A stretch of 42,336 bases of DNA from Pelomyxa schiedti (Eukaryota > Evosea > Pelobiontida > Pelomyxidae). A program made the position numbers and the translations under genes. The notes under the pieces were generated by a model that did not search any database, was not told where the DNA came from, and worked only from the letters and a program-made list of their open reading frames with translations. The DNA lies in NCBI GenBank assembly GCA_020536535.1, contig JAHLWZ010000664.1:6203-48538 (forward strand). The letters run 5' to 3'. Of the stretch, positions 31,718 through 42,302 are shown one piece after another (within the stretch, counting starts at the first letter, position 1; each line of letters opens with the position of its first letter).

Positions 31718-34700
31718 AGGGCCATTTCCAGGAGCTGACCTCAGGCATATCAATTCCAAACTGGGTAACATATAACTTGTGTTCAATCAACTTGTCCTTA
31801 AGTGACTCCTGTTGGGATTTTTAAGTGTGTTAGTACATCCAAAAGTTTAAATACTATTGTACCTTGACGTGAGCAGCATTTGGTAGACCAGGGACTCTGT
31901 CAATGACATCCATTGCCAGTGTGAACCGGTCTATCTGGTTCAGCACACACATATCAAATGGTGTTGTGGTAGTGCCCTCCTCTTTGTATCCCCTCACGTG
32001 GACATTATCGTGGTTGCGGCGGCGGTATATGAGCCTGTGTATGAGCCATGGGTAGCCGTGGAACACAAACATGACCGGCTTGTTGTTGGTGAACAGGAGA
32101 TCATAATCCTTGTCAGAAATTCCATGCGGATGTTCAGCTGCGCTTTGTTAGTTCCGGAACAGTTTAAATAAGGTTTACGGTGTTTAATGTGCGAGTTGCA
32201 AAATTATTAGAGCAGCTCCAGGATATTGTAAATCGGGGGAGAATAAATTACATGGGTGCTGGATGGCCATGAGGTCTACAATATTGACGAATCGTATGTG
32301 GAGAGTAGGGAAGGCCTTCCTCAGGATATCAACAGCCGCAAGTGCCTCAAGAGTGGGTACATCGCCACAACAGACCACTACAACGTCCGGTTCCACACCC
32401 TGTGGGTAGAATTTAAGTTAAAAAATAAGAAGAGGCTTATAAACCTGGTCATTAGAGGCCCACTCCCAGATTCCCAGTCCTTTGGTGCAATGTTTCTCAG
32501 CTGATGGCATATCCAAGAACTGCAGGGCTGGCTGCTTTCCGGCCACAATTACGTTCACATAGTGCCTGACCAGTGTTGGTAATGCTGAAGGAAGAATTCG
32601 GGGATATATTACTTGGAGCGCAGGCAATGATCAACGGAGTTCAAGAGACAGTTAGCATCAGGAGGCAGGTAAATCCTGATTACTTCCGACTTCTTGTTGA
32701 CAACGTGATCAATGAAACCGGGATCTTGGTGGCTGAACCCATTGTGGTCCTGATAATGATGAATTTTATTTTTTCGGATACCAAAAAACTCTTTAGAATA
32801 CCTGGCGCCAGACATGGGAAGTAAGGAGATAGTTCATGGAGGGGATAGGTCGGCGCCATGGAATGTGGCGAGTTGTCTTGAGCCACTTGGCATGCTGATT
32901 GAACATAGAATCAATCAAATGGATGAACGCCTCATAGCAAGAGAAGAACCCATGTCGGCCGGTCAACAGATATCCTGACAAAGATGAGGGGAAAGGAGTT
33001 GAAAGACAACAAACCTTCCAACCATCCCTCAATTGTGTGTTCACTCAGAATTTCCATCACTCTTCCGTCACAGGCAAGGTTGTCATCAGAAGGGATACTC
33101 TCAGCCATCCAGGTACGTTTGCTTTCCTCGAATACTGCTTGCAATCTGTTTGACGCTGTCTCATCAGGTCCAAACACTCGGAAGTTGGCCTGGGCAGCAT
33201 TCATGTGCATTACATCTCTGAGGAACTTGCCAGAGACAGCAGTGGATTCCACCTCCAAAGTTCCTGGGAGAGCCATTTCAGAGGCGAATACAAGTCTAGA
33301 AGAACCAACCAGGCTTCACAACAGGAACGGCGTAGGCTCGGAAGTCGGGCATCCTCAAATCAACAGTCAACTTTCCACCATTAGCGTGTGGATTGTGGCC
33401 CATTCGACGGTCACCACTGAGATAATAATGAGAAAGAAATGTGTGAGATTCATATTCTTACGTGGGAGCAAGAGTTTGTAGCTCGGCACGAAGCTTGCCA
33501 GTCTCATCAAAGAGCTCCTGTGGTCGGTATGATTTCATCCAGTCCTGTTAATTTTAGATTAATTTTAATGGTAAGATGGAAGATAGCACTCACCTCGAGC
33601 ACTTTAAGGTGGGCCGGGTTTGCTTGGATGTCAGCAACAGGTACTTGATGTGCCCTCCAGCTATCTTCCACTCGTTTTCCTGTATTTCTGCGTTAGAATC
33701 ATCGTCGCTAAGGATTAGCCGACAACCATCAACCACTTTGGGTCCAGTCCAACCCTTAGGTGTCTTCATGATAATCATTGGCCACTAAATTGCAAAGAAA
33801 AGTGAGATAAAATTACAAGCTATGATCACTATGAACCTGGGGTCTCGCAGTATTTCCTGCTTTTGCTGCTGCCTTGATTGCTTTGATTTCAGCAATAATG
33901 ACATCAAGGGTGGCGGCCATAAATTGATGCACCTGAGCAGGATCGTTTCTTTTCCAAAGTAAGCGTATTATAAAAAGGAAAACTTGGGACATACCCTTCA
34001 ACCCAATAAGGTTTGTAGCCATAGCCAACAAATAAGCTGTTTAATTCGCTCTCGGGAAGGCGGGCCAGCACAGTGGGGTTGGCAATCTTGTAGCCATTCA
34101 AGTGAAGGATTGGTAGAACACAACCTAACAAGGTAAGCTCACCAAGAAAGGATTGTCTGAAAGGCATACCATCTCTAACAGGGTGCAAGAATTTGTTTGA
34201 GTGCCATGAGGCTGCAAGCGGGCCAGATTCAGCCTCACCATCTCCTACAACACATGCCACAATCAAATCTGGATTATCGAAAGCAGCACCATAAGCATGT
34301 GATACAGCGTAGCTAGTACGAGTTAAGAAATTAGTGGAAAAGGAAGAATTATTACCCCAGTTCTCCGCCCTCGTGAATAGAGCCAGGGACTTCAGGAGCA
34401 GCGTGGGATGGAATTCCTCCTGGAAATGAGAACTGCTTGAATAAACGTTGAAGTCCTGCTTTGTCCTGAGAAACGGAGGGGTAGTAGCTGCTGTAAGTTC
34501 CCTCAAGGTATCTAAAGCGAGAAAATTGAGTCAAGTGTTCCCTTTTAGTATCGTTACTCACGCATTTGCAACCATGGCTGGACCACCGTGACCAGGACCG
34601 CAGATGTAGATCATACTGAGGTCATCTCGTTTGATGATTCTGTTGAGATGAGCGTATATGAAGTTCAAACCAGGTGTTGTTCCCCAATGTCCCAACAGCC

Positions 34701-35073
34701 TAATGCAATTATCAGCATTAAAGACCCGAATTGATAGCTAGCTAAAAATATATTTCCGTAGAGCGAGAAAAAGGGGAGAACCTTGGCTTCACATGCTCTT
34801 TTGCAAGTGGTTGTTCCAATAAGGGGTTATCTAGTAGGTATATCTGGCCAACAGCCAAGTAGTTTGCAGCACGCCAATATGCATCAATGAGCCTGAGCTC
34901 AGCATCACTAAGTGGTGTCCCTGGTACTGTGCACTATATTCCAGTGAATATTAAGAATATTGCAAGAGAATTTATTAAATCAACGATAGGACGAAACAGA
35001 AGGAATTGCATTCCAAAGGCTTAAAGAAAGAGAACAAAGAAATTAAGTTTATGAGCACCTTGTTTGTTATCAT
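31713..35073 (-). CDS. xfp: Xylulose-5-phosphate/fructose-6-phosphate phosphoketolase
   Basis: Thiamine-diphosphate enzyme cleaving xylulose-5-P (or fructose-6-P) with phosphate to acetyl-P plus glyceraldehyde-3-P (or erythrose-4-P). About 800 aa, the usual family size, across many short introns. Motifs in order: '[20 protein letters not shown]', '[20 protein letters not shown]', '[20 protein letters not shown]', '[20 protein letters not shown]' and the ThDP/Mg motif [20 protein letters not shown], then '[12 protein letters not shown]', '[20 protein letters not shown]', '[20 protein letters not shown]' and C-terminal '[13 protein letters not shown]'. The stop at 31715-31713 is just inside the right contig. 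The start at 35073 (MITNK, then [13 protein letters not shown] after an intron) is the most economical choice. Mainly a bacterial and fungal enzyme, so ancient transfer is plausible. An acetate kinase partner is not in the window. Confidence 0.95.
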
Positions 35074-35451
35074 GGTTGCCAACCAATTGGTTTTATTATT
35101 TATTTGTTGCGGTTTTGTCTTCGCTGTTTGAAGGGGTACCAAAACCAAATTTCTGTCATTTTTCTTAGACGAAAGGCGGGGAGATCTTCGTCTGAGAGGC
35201 TCTGCCTCTGAGGTACGTGGACAATTGAGTGTCAATCCCTCAAGTGTTTGTTGTTCTCTCAAACTGAAGTTCAGTTCTCAGACTCGGGACTTTCGTTTTC
35301 TCGGATTGTGCCGGTTATCAGAAAGCCCGAACAAACGAGAAAAAAGGGGTGGTGTGTTGTGATAATCATCAAGCAGGGGAACGTGTGTCGTGAATATACA
35401 CACCCATCATTAGAAACCAGCCTGACGTAGACCTGTTAGTTACTTAGTGAA
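35074..35451. promoter_or_regulatory. Divergent promoter, phosphoketolase / RhoGAP
   Basis: 378 bp between head-to-head starts. The minus frame upstream of the phosphoketolase ATG stays open for a further ~60 codons to 35262 without an ATG, so an N-terminal extension cannot be excluded. No other gene is seen. Confidence 0.4.
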
Positions 35452-37305
35452 ATGCTCGGCAAAAAAAAAGGTGCTACGACACGCCCACTTGGAATTGGTT
35501 TTTTGTTTTTGACCTTTTTTTGTTGGATTTGAACTGGTTCGTTTTGGTTTTTTGTCTATAATGGCATTTTGTTGAATTGCTAAAAACAAACAGACAAGAC
35601 AAAAAAAAGTGCCGCGGCTGAGGTAGTTCTCCTACTTCCTATTGGTGGGTTTTTTTTAACTTAAATTTAAAAGACAGCAGGTTTCTATGGCTTCATATTA
35701 ATTATATTCTTTCTGAATTGTATTTCTTTCCCTCTATGGACAGATGCTGCCCATGAAACTACACCGTCAACACCAACTCACACATCAAGCACAAGCACTA
35801 GCGCGAGCAGCACAGTTAAAAGTCCGACTGCCCTATCCGCCAGCAATAAGTCCTCAAGCAGCCCGGCTATCAACCCTACGGGAAGTATAACAACTTCTAC
35901 AACATCCACCTCGAAACCAAAGGAGAAGAAAGGAGGGTTATTTAGAATGTCTGTAAAGAAGCCGCAACCACCTGTTTCTACTCCTCCACCAGCAGCTGAA
36001 GTATGCTTGCACAACTCCAATACTTATTGTCTCATTTAATCTATAGCCACCTCCCCCTGCCATTGACGTTGCAGTGTGTTTGATTTTATTTTAACTTTTT
36101 TCCTCTATTTACACCCTCCAGGATTTGTTGGCAGGCTTCAGTGGGGCATCCTACCCTCCAAAGGGGTATTGGACTGTACTCGATAAAGACATGTACTTCC
36201 ATCACACTTTTGTACTGCTCTCATTCCATTTTTTAAAATTACAGACCACCCAATCCTCAATTGCAAGGTTTTTATTTTGGAGTGTTCCTTTGAAAGGTAA
36301 AACCTGCATAGTTTTTCAAATACCACTTGAGGAACTGGCGGCAAGGAAAGATTCCGTGAAGGGCATTCCGGCAGTGATAGAGCATTGCTTCCTGCATCTC
36401 GAAAATTGTGTGCACTTTTTACTCCTTTGCATGTCACCCATATGACTCAGCCGGTCTGGGAGTAGAAGGAATTTTCAGAGTTGCTGGACGACCACACCTG
36501 ATAACTGAACTACATGTGAAATTCAATGCTGCAGAAGGTATTGCAGTTTCCCAACAATGGTTAATAGCTTGTTAAGGCGTTGATTTATCGGAGTTCAGTA
36601 CACACGATGTTTCCACAATCCTGAAAAAGTAATGGCCTTTCCCTGCGCTGTATGCTGACACTCCCCTTCAGATTCTTTGTTGAACTACCGGAATCCCCCA
36701 TCCCGATGGCAATCTTGGAACCTGTTCCCGTACCTACGAACCCTGGTTTCGTCTTTGTCTTTCAGATGTTCAGTACCAATATTCTTATCCAATAGAAGAG
36801 GAAGCTGCTTCTGTAAAACTTCTTCGAGAAGCAGTTCGCACTCTACCGGACTATGCCTATCAACTCCTAAAGAGGCTATTCCTCATACTGCAAAATACAG
36901 CTGCCCTCGAGGAACAAAATAAAATGAGTGCCGATAACTTGTGCAGACTCTTTGGTGACTTTTCACAATAATACAAAAAAAAACCTCCAGAACACCCCAA
37001 AATAAACTTCCGCATAATCGCATAATCTATTGCAATCCTAATCTAAAATTGCCGGCTCCGGCCCCACCCGCACCCCATCTCCATAGTACCCCTATACATG
37101 TAGTAGCATGGACACTTACCTTCAACAACACAAACCAGGACCCCTTGTTTGCCGTGCGGACACAGCCAACGCCACGCTATTGACACCCAAACACTTGGCT
37201 ATGATTGACAACATCAACCAGCTTACAAAGGTGATGATTGTGAATGCCTCGGAGGTGTTCAAGCACAGACACCCTCACCGCTCTCACCATGATGACGATT
37301 CATAA
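35452..37305 (+). CDS. RhoGAP-domain protein
   Basis: GTPase-activating protein for Rho-family GTPases. Eleven exons sum to 325 aa in perfect phase. Exon 1 encodes only MLGKKK, and a 273-bp intron follows, long for this genome. A Ser/Thr/Pro/Lys linker (~residues 7-115) includes 'KPKEKKGGLFRMSVKKPQPP'. The RhoGAP fold then runs 'VFQIPLEELAARKDSVKGIP', the arginine-finger motif GVEGIFRVAG, 'DVSTILKKFFVELPESPIPM', 'LPDYAYQLLKRLFLIL' and 'NKMSADNLCRLF'. The last exon (37166-37305) is joined by a ~211-bp intron and supplies 'LLTPKHLAMIDNINQLTKVM' and a His-rich tail. Catalytic Arg and the conserved Lys/Asn positions are present, so it should be active. The target GTPase is unknown; an actin-remodelling role is likely. 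Confidence 0.88.
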
Positions 37306-37362
37306 CCACCACTTACAGAACTGTATCCATTGATATTCAAAAAACCAAACATTCACCTCCTC

Positions 37363-37368
37363 AAAAAA
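37363..37368 (-). terminator. Pol III T-run downstream of tRNA-Gln
   Basis: Six A on the plus strand (six T on the minus strand) begin 4 bases past the tRNA-Gln 3' end, as expected for an RNA polymerase III terminator. Confidence 0.75.
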
Positions 37369-37371
37369 TAG

Positions 37372-37443
37372 TGGCCCCGCTCAGAATCGAACTGAGATCA
37401 AGAGAGCCAAAATCTCCCATACTAACCATTATACTACGGAGCC
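37372..37443 (-). tRNA. tRNA-Gln (anticodon UUG)
   Basis: 72-nt cloverleaf on the minus strand. Acceptor arms GGCTCCG/CGGGGCC pair with one G-U. The anticodon stem GGAGA/TCTCT encloses the 7-nt loop TTTTGGC, which gives anticodon TTG. The T arm is CTCAG-TTCGATT-CTGAG with the B-box sequence, and the discriminator base is A. CCA is not encoded and there is no intron. It reads CAA as Gln, in line with a standard code for that codon. Confidence 0.9.
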
Positions 37444-37545
37444 TCACAACTCTTGCCTCGTGGAATCGGACTGGTTTGTACAACAGAACAAAAATTCCGA
37501 GGAGAAGGAGGATATTGAATGAGACCGGACGTAAATAATTGTTGT

Positions 37546-37627
37546 GCAGGTATGGCCGAGAGGTCTAAGGCGGCTGATTTAAGCTCAGCTATCGAAAGAT
37601 GCGTGGGTTCGAACCCCACTGCCTGCA
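37546..37627 (+). tRNA. tRNA-Leu (anticodon UAA)
   Basis: 82-nt class II tRNA. Acceptor GCAGGTA/TGCCTGC pairs with one wobble. The anticodon stem GCTGA/TCAGC holds the loop TTTAAGC, giving anticodon TAA. A long variable arm (TATCGAAAGATG) is typical of Leu. The T arm is GTGGG-TTCGAAC-CCCAC. There is no intron and CCA is not encoded. It lies 103 bp from the oppositely oriented tRNA-Gln. Confidence 0.93.
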
Positions 37628-37629
37628 AA

Positions 37630-37641
37630 TTTTTTTTTTTT
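37630..37641 (+). terminator. Pol III terminator of tRNA-Leu
   Basis: A run of 12 T starting 3 bases after the tRNA-Leu 3' end, a strong pol III termination signal. Confidence 0.85.
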
Positions 37642-37885
37642 AACGAGAATGGGCTGGTGGTTTGTCCTTTCATTTTCAAGAGTTGGAGAATGGCACCAAG
37701 GAGTAGAGAGATGTTTCTGGAAGTCATGTACGACACTTCAATATCTGCATCAAATCCATTTATTTTTTCAAGAAAGCAAGTTGCCACAAGCTGCTACTTG
37801 GCACAATTTACCTAACGTTTAACGTTTAGGCTTGCCCAAAGAATGAACAACAATAAAAAAACTCCAAGTAAACGCAAACGCAACC
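37642..37885. other. Intergenic, tRNA-Leu to acidic-protein gene
   Basis: 244 bp with no supportable gene. An A-rich leader precedes the next ATG. Confidence 0.4.
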
Positions 37886-39509
37886 ATGCACTCAGACGAC
37901 GAGGACTACACTCCCTCAGCTCCAACAACAACAACAACCAACTCCGCCCCACCCCCTACTGCATCAACGACCACCACCTCCACTTCCACTCCCCAACGTC
38001 GGCAGCCTCTGTCGCCCCCCAAACCGCAATCCCTTGGCACCAAGCCCATACCCCACAACCACGGCGGCGGCAGCAGCAGTGATAGCGACGAAGAGAGCGC
38101 GACCGATGAAGATGACGGCGACGACGACGATGGTGATGAGGAGGAGGAGGATGTGGATGATGATGAGGATGATGATGATGATGATGAGGGGCCTGTGACG
38201 CTGAGGAAGTCGAGCACAGGGGGCGTGGTTTGTGCTCGCGACGACGTGGTGAAAACACCCCCAAAAAAGCGCACCAAGAAGGACTGGTGTGAGTACAAGG
38301 ACTGGAGAGTCGAAGGGACGCAAGTTGCCACGAAGGGACGCGACAAGTTCTTTGCCAGTTACACTCTGACGCCTCCATCTGGTGCTAAGAATAGAGCCTC
38401 TATTGTTCTTCAGCCGGGAAATATTGTGGCTGTGTGGGGGAATCCAGCCCCTCTGGTCATTGAGGCTCTGGTTAAGCAAATTACAGGCAGCAACAAGTTC
38501 ACGTTCTTTTGCAGGAAGGCCAATACAAGTATCTCCATCCACTTCACTGTTCTCAATTCTGACCATAATTAATAAAAACCACTCAAAAAGGCATTGGGAA
38601 ACTGGAGAGCTTCGTCCACCCAAACAGCCGTGCTCAGGAACGAAGAATAAGCACAAGGTTAGTGGCTTCTACATCCATTTATTCACCCCACTTACTCTCC
38701 TCAGATCTCGTCAAAGGAGCTTGCGATTTGGCACAGGTGATATTATTAAAATCTTTAATTCCAAGCCGGAGCCAGGCCACAGCACAGCAAAATACCTTGA
38801 GAGAACCTTTCCAAAGGGAAGGTTGGATTCGGCTGTACATATGGTGGCACAGAAGCGGCCGCCTCCTCCTAGTCCCACCTCTTCCGAGCCGGTGTCACCC
38901 CCTGCACCAAAGAAACCAAATGTTAGTACCACACCTGCGGCAGCAAGCAAGCAAGGCTCCCCGTTATCTTCCACTACTTCCAAAAAAACCCCCTCCTCAG
39001 AGTCACCGCGGAACACCGCTTCTTCTTCAGTACCGGGACCATCAGCAGGCACATCTCCATCTCATAGGCCACCTCAACGTTCCGCGGAGCTGGTCCCAGA
39101 AGACATGTTGGTTCTCTCTGGTCAGTATTCTTATTTCCTGATGACCAAGTTCTCATTTTCCACAGGAAACGCGGCTCACTTACGCAAGAACTCTGAATCC
39201 CAAGTTGCACTTGCACAGGGGAACGTGAACCAAGTATGAGAATTACTATTACCATTTATCAACTCTTGAATTGACCTTCTCCTCCAGCTGTTTTCCATGA
39301 TCAGAGATGAAATTCAAGATAAACTTCTTGAGGGGCAGCAGCGAATGCAACAACAAATGATAGACGCCCAGAAAGAAATGCAACAGCAAATGATAAAGGC
39401 GCAGAAGGCAATGCACAAACGAATGACCCAGTCGCAGGAACATATCACAGCTCTAATAATAAAGGTGCTGGAACACAGGGACACCAGCAGTACTGACAAT
39501 TCGCCATAA
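37886..39509 (+). CDS. Acidic, probably nuclear protein of unknown function with Gln/Met coiled-coil tail
   Basis: Five exons (37886-38528, 38591-38657, 38705-39120, 39166-39233, 39288-39509) splice in frame to 471 aa. I do not recognise the family. Order: a Thr/Pro-rich N-terminus; a long Asp/Glu run (~70-105); a basic KTPPKKRTKK cluster, likely a nuclear signal; a compact globular stretch ('WCEYKDWRVEGTQVATKGRD', 'IVLQPGNIVAVWGNPAPLVI', 'SIGKLESFVHPNSRAQERRI', 'GTGDIIKIFNSKPEPGHSTA', then KYLERTFPKGRL); a Pro/Ser-rich linker; and a C-terminal amphipathic segment with tandem 'QQQMIDAQKEMQ' and 'QQQMIKAQKAMH' repeats, probably a coiled coil. 'PGNIVAVWG' faintly recalls BAH-domain entry strands, but this is too weak to assign. 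Acidic tract plus basic patch suggest a chromatin or nucleolar role. Confidence 0.65.
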
Positions 39510-39612
39510 AAAAAAAAAAGTTTCCAGATCACCGGAAGCTCCTCCTATTTCCCAGGGTGTTATCACACACAGATTTTTTCTGCTAACGGCGTTCGGAATT
39601 GCACCGGTTTCA

Positions 39613-41027
39613 ATGGCGGCGTCTAGTGTGTCGACTAGTAGTACCACGACGACATCGACGACTGATCATGGTGCTGCTGTAGCTACTACTACTGGTTGGT
39701 TTGGTTGGCATGTTTCTCCTCAAACGAACTAAATTATGTCTCTTTTTTTTTTGGTTGTTAGATGATGAGAATATATTGATGCAGGGGTATTTGTCTATGA
39801 AAGTGAGCAAGGGGAAGCGGTTCAGACCTTTTTTCGCGGTAGTTTACGGAGGTACCATGTTCTACTACAAGGTATTGACCTACTAAGAACAATATGTATA
39901 ATCTGACTATTATCTTTCTTTAAAAGAACGAATTGGATGTGGTACCAGCAGGGTCAGCTAACCTTGGGGGTTGTGAGGTTGCCTTGTCACCAGATGAGCC
40001 AAAGCAGAAAAATCTGTTCAAAATCACCTCTCCGACAGCTACACTTTTTGCTTCTGCAAGGTTTGGGATTCTTAATTTTGTATCACTAATACATAAAAAT
40101 GAAGCAAACCTGAAAAACGGGATGCTTGGATTGAAGCTGTTAGACAAGGGATTACCCTCCCTGCACATGCGGCTCCACCTAAGGACTATGTTCCGGCTGA
40201 AAAGAAGTCGATTGGATTCAGGGTGAGAACTGGAAGTTCGCGTTTCCCTATCTGATATTGTTACAGGCAAAAAAAACCCTTGGAAGCAAAATTGTTGGTT
40301 CCAGGCTGGGCAAGCAGAGCCTCGAATCGTTTGTATTAAATGACCATGTAAGGTTGTCTCGGCACTCAATTCTTTCTCTGTTGTTCTCTAATTACTTTCA
40401 AAGGTCACTAATCAGAGCATTACGAAAAATTGTAGAAGCTGAATCTAGTAAGGAATCCGCCGATTTCATTGAGAAATCGATCATCAAACTGGTGATGAAA
40501 GTATACTTTGAGGTGCCATTGTGCATTGAAAAGCCAGAATGCACTGATGTAATATAGTGGTCCAGAAAAACCATATCAACTGAAGATCTCATGCAAATCG
40601 ACAGACCCTTAAGAGAAGCATTCAACCTCATTGATAAAATGTACAGAACTTCCAGCCGGAAGAAAGTACTGCAATTTCTCCTGAAAATGATCTTTATATG
40701 AACAATTAATTCCTCAAGGCCGCACTCATGAAAGAGAATTTCTTGCGAATAGAACTTTGCTTTGGAGAAGTATTCCGCATGCTTGGTGACCTCATGCGGC
40801 CCCACCTAAGGCCTGTAATTCTCCTTCAAACACGCGAATTAATTCCAGTTTTCAGACCGGTGAACATGATGATGATGCAACAAGTAGTTGACATCATCGG
40901 GTCTGCCTCTTTCCTTATGAGGGTTTGGGACCTAAACAGGGAGGATACAACGGGCCACTTTGACGAAAATATGTTTGCCCTTGTAAATGCTATGACCTCC
41001 TACACACAAATTGAATTCCACCCTTAG
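39613..41027 (+). CDS. PH-domain protein with C-terminal TNFAIP8 (TIPE)-like helical domain
   Basis: Eight exons (39613-39694, 39762-39871, 39927-40060, 40105-40222, 40267-40352, 40404-40512, 40558-40665, 40719-41027) sum to 351 aa in phase. A Ser/Thr-rich leader (1-27) precedes a PH domain: 'ILMQGYLSMKVSKGKRFRPF', 'FAVVYGGTMFYYK', then the terminal helix 'KRDAWIEAVRQG' with the invariant Trp. The remaining ~210 residues are all-helical and align with the TIPE lipid-carrier fold: 'AKKTLGSKIVGSRLGKQSLE', 'RALRKIVEAESSKESADFIE' then KSIIKLVMKVYF, and 'ENFLRIELCFGEVFRMLGDL' then MRPHLRP. TIPE proteins shuttle phosphoinositides and bind small GTPases; a PH domain would fit membrane targeting. PH is confident; TIPE is probable. 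Confidence 0.75.
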
Positions 41028-41129
41028 CTCAACAACCTCAACTCCCCTGTGAAAAGAAAAGCGAAAAGAGAATCCAAACAAAACATTGCATGCTCTTTTT
41101 ATTTTAATTCGAGAAAGCATGCAGTCCAA
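41028..41129. other. 3' flank of the PH-TIPE gene
   Basis: About 100 bp of A-rich sequence after the stop. No feature beyond a presumed 3' UTR. Confidence 0.35.
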
Positions 41130-41351
41130 TCACCACAAAGAGTGGTACATAGGATCCACAGAAGTAAGAGTGACTTCACCCAGAGTTGGTCTCTTGTCTG
41201 CAACAGGAATTTTGCCTCTTCTTTTCATGTGCTCGAATCTTTCCGCCATCAAATCAAAGGTTTGCTGTGATTCTGTTAGTAAATAGTCAAGCGGAGTCAA
41301 AAAGTACATTCTGTTGTGACCGCATGTTATCCACAGATTGCCGTTTGGTTT
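41130..41351 (-). CDS. Possible terminal exon or small protein, unassigned
   Basis: A minus-strand frame of 73 codons plus stop reads like real protein: 'PNGNLWITCGHNRMYFLTPL', then DYLLTESQQTFDLMAERF, 'RRGKIPVADKRPTLGEVTLT' and SVDPMYHSLW. It is preceded in frame by a stop, and no phase-compatible acceptor joins it to the lysine-rich gene upstream. It could be a 3' exon of that gene with an indel, or a separate short gene starting at the internal Met. I do not recognise the sequence. Confidence 0.4.
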   Translation of the reverse strand, partial: KPNGNLWITCGHNRMYFLTPLDYLLTESQQTFDLMAERFEHMKRRGKIPVADKRPTLGEVTLTSVDPMYHSLW

Positions 41352-41410
41352 TCACTTGATAGGGAATTCTGTGTGAGGTTGTTACACCAATTTTATTCTA
41401 TGACTATAGT

Positions 41411-42302
41411 TTACATTGGTACTTGTTGCTGCTTCTTTGCTTCTGCTAAAGCTTTTTTGGTTTTTCGGACCCTATTGTCATGACTCTTTTTCACCTTGTC
41501 AATGGTCTTGGCCAGTTCGGGGATACTACGCTTAATTAGAACCATGGCGTTAAGCTAGGAAGCAAATACTTATTCCAGTCTTCGCGTGTCTTAGTTTTCC
41601 GTATGCCTGAGTCCCATGCCTTTTAACAAGGAGTCAACATAACATGAAAAGATGCGTTCATAGAGTACCGAGGCGTGCAGCTTTTGGTTTTTGGCTCTTT
41701 TTGTCAGCGCTTTGAGCTGAGATAATCTTCTGTTTACATCTCTCAAACGTTTAGTCTCCACTTGTACAGCACGACTGTCTGGTTGATAAGAATCGGCTGT
41801 TGTTGGGAGATCCAGAGCCTTAACAGCTTGTTTTCCTAGAGATTTGCCTCTATCCTTTTGTTTTTTTCCAAAAAAGTTAGGAAGCGTTAATTTATGGTTG
41901 TGTCTACTTCAAATAGGAGGACAAACTGGCTTTTTGTTCAAGTGTGTAATAGTTGGATGCACCCATTCGTCAGGTTTTGGGCCTTCTGGTTTCTGGTGCT
42001 CGTGAGCTTTTTTTTTTTTTTTTTTTGAGTTTGTAAGAAAATGGATACACAACTGTTCTACTTACCACTCGTAAAAACACAAGTTAATCGCCTTCTCTTT
42101 GGTTCAGTAGGAGATAAATACTGCTTAGACCGCTGTCTTTTTTTCCCAAGCTGTTCTTCTTGCAATAGCTCTTTGCCCACCCTAACTCTGGTTCTTCGGC
42201 TGGAAACCTTCACAGGCTTATTTTTCTCCTTTGTCTTCTCAGTTGGGCTACTAATAGTGTCTGTCACGACAGGTCGTCTTCTCCACAATTCCGTTTTTGA
42301 CA
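41411..42302 (-). CDS. Lysine/arginine-rich protein, 5' end outside the window (partial)
   Basis: Minus-strand gene entering from the right edge. The first visible exon starts after an acceptor at 42303-42304 and encodes a basic segment with several nuclear-signal-like clusters ('GKKRQRSKQYLSPTEPKRRR'). It splices to 'EHQKPEGPKPDEWVHPTITH', then 'GKSLGKQAVKALDLPTTADS' and a helical stretch 'TKRLRDVNRRLSQLKALTKR' followed by AKNQKLHASVLYERIF. A last exon 'MVLIKRSIPELAKTIDKVKK' ends at the stop 41413-41411. Exon junctions are tentative. One intron contains a 21-nt T tract (A on the coding strand). Probably nuclear or nucleolar with a coiled coil; the family is not recognised. Confidence 0.55.

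Noticed and set aside
38097-38190. gat/gag repeat as a standalone satellite
   Set aside because: It is in frame and encodes the acidic tract of the nuclear protein, so it is explained by coding.
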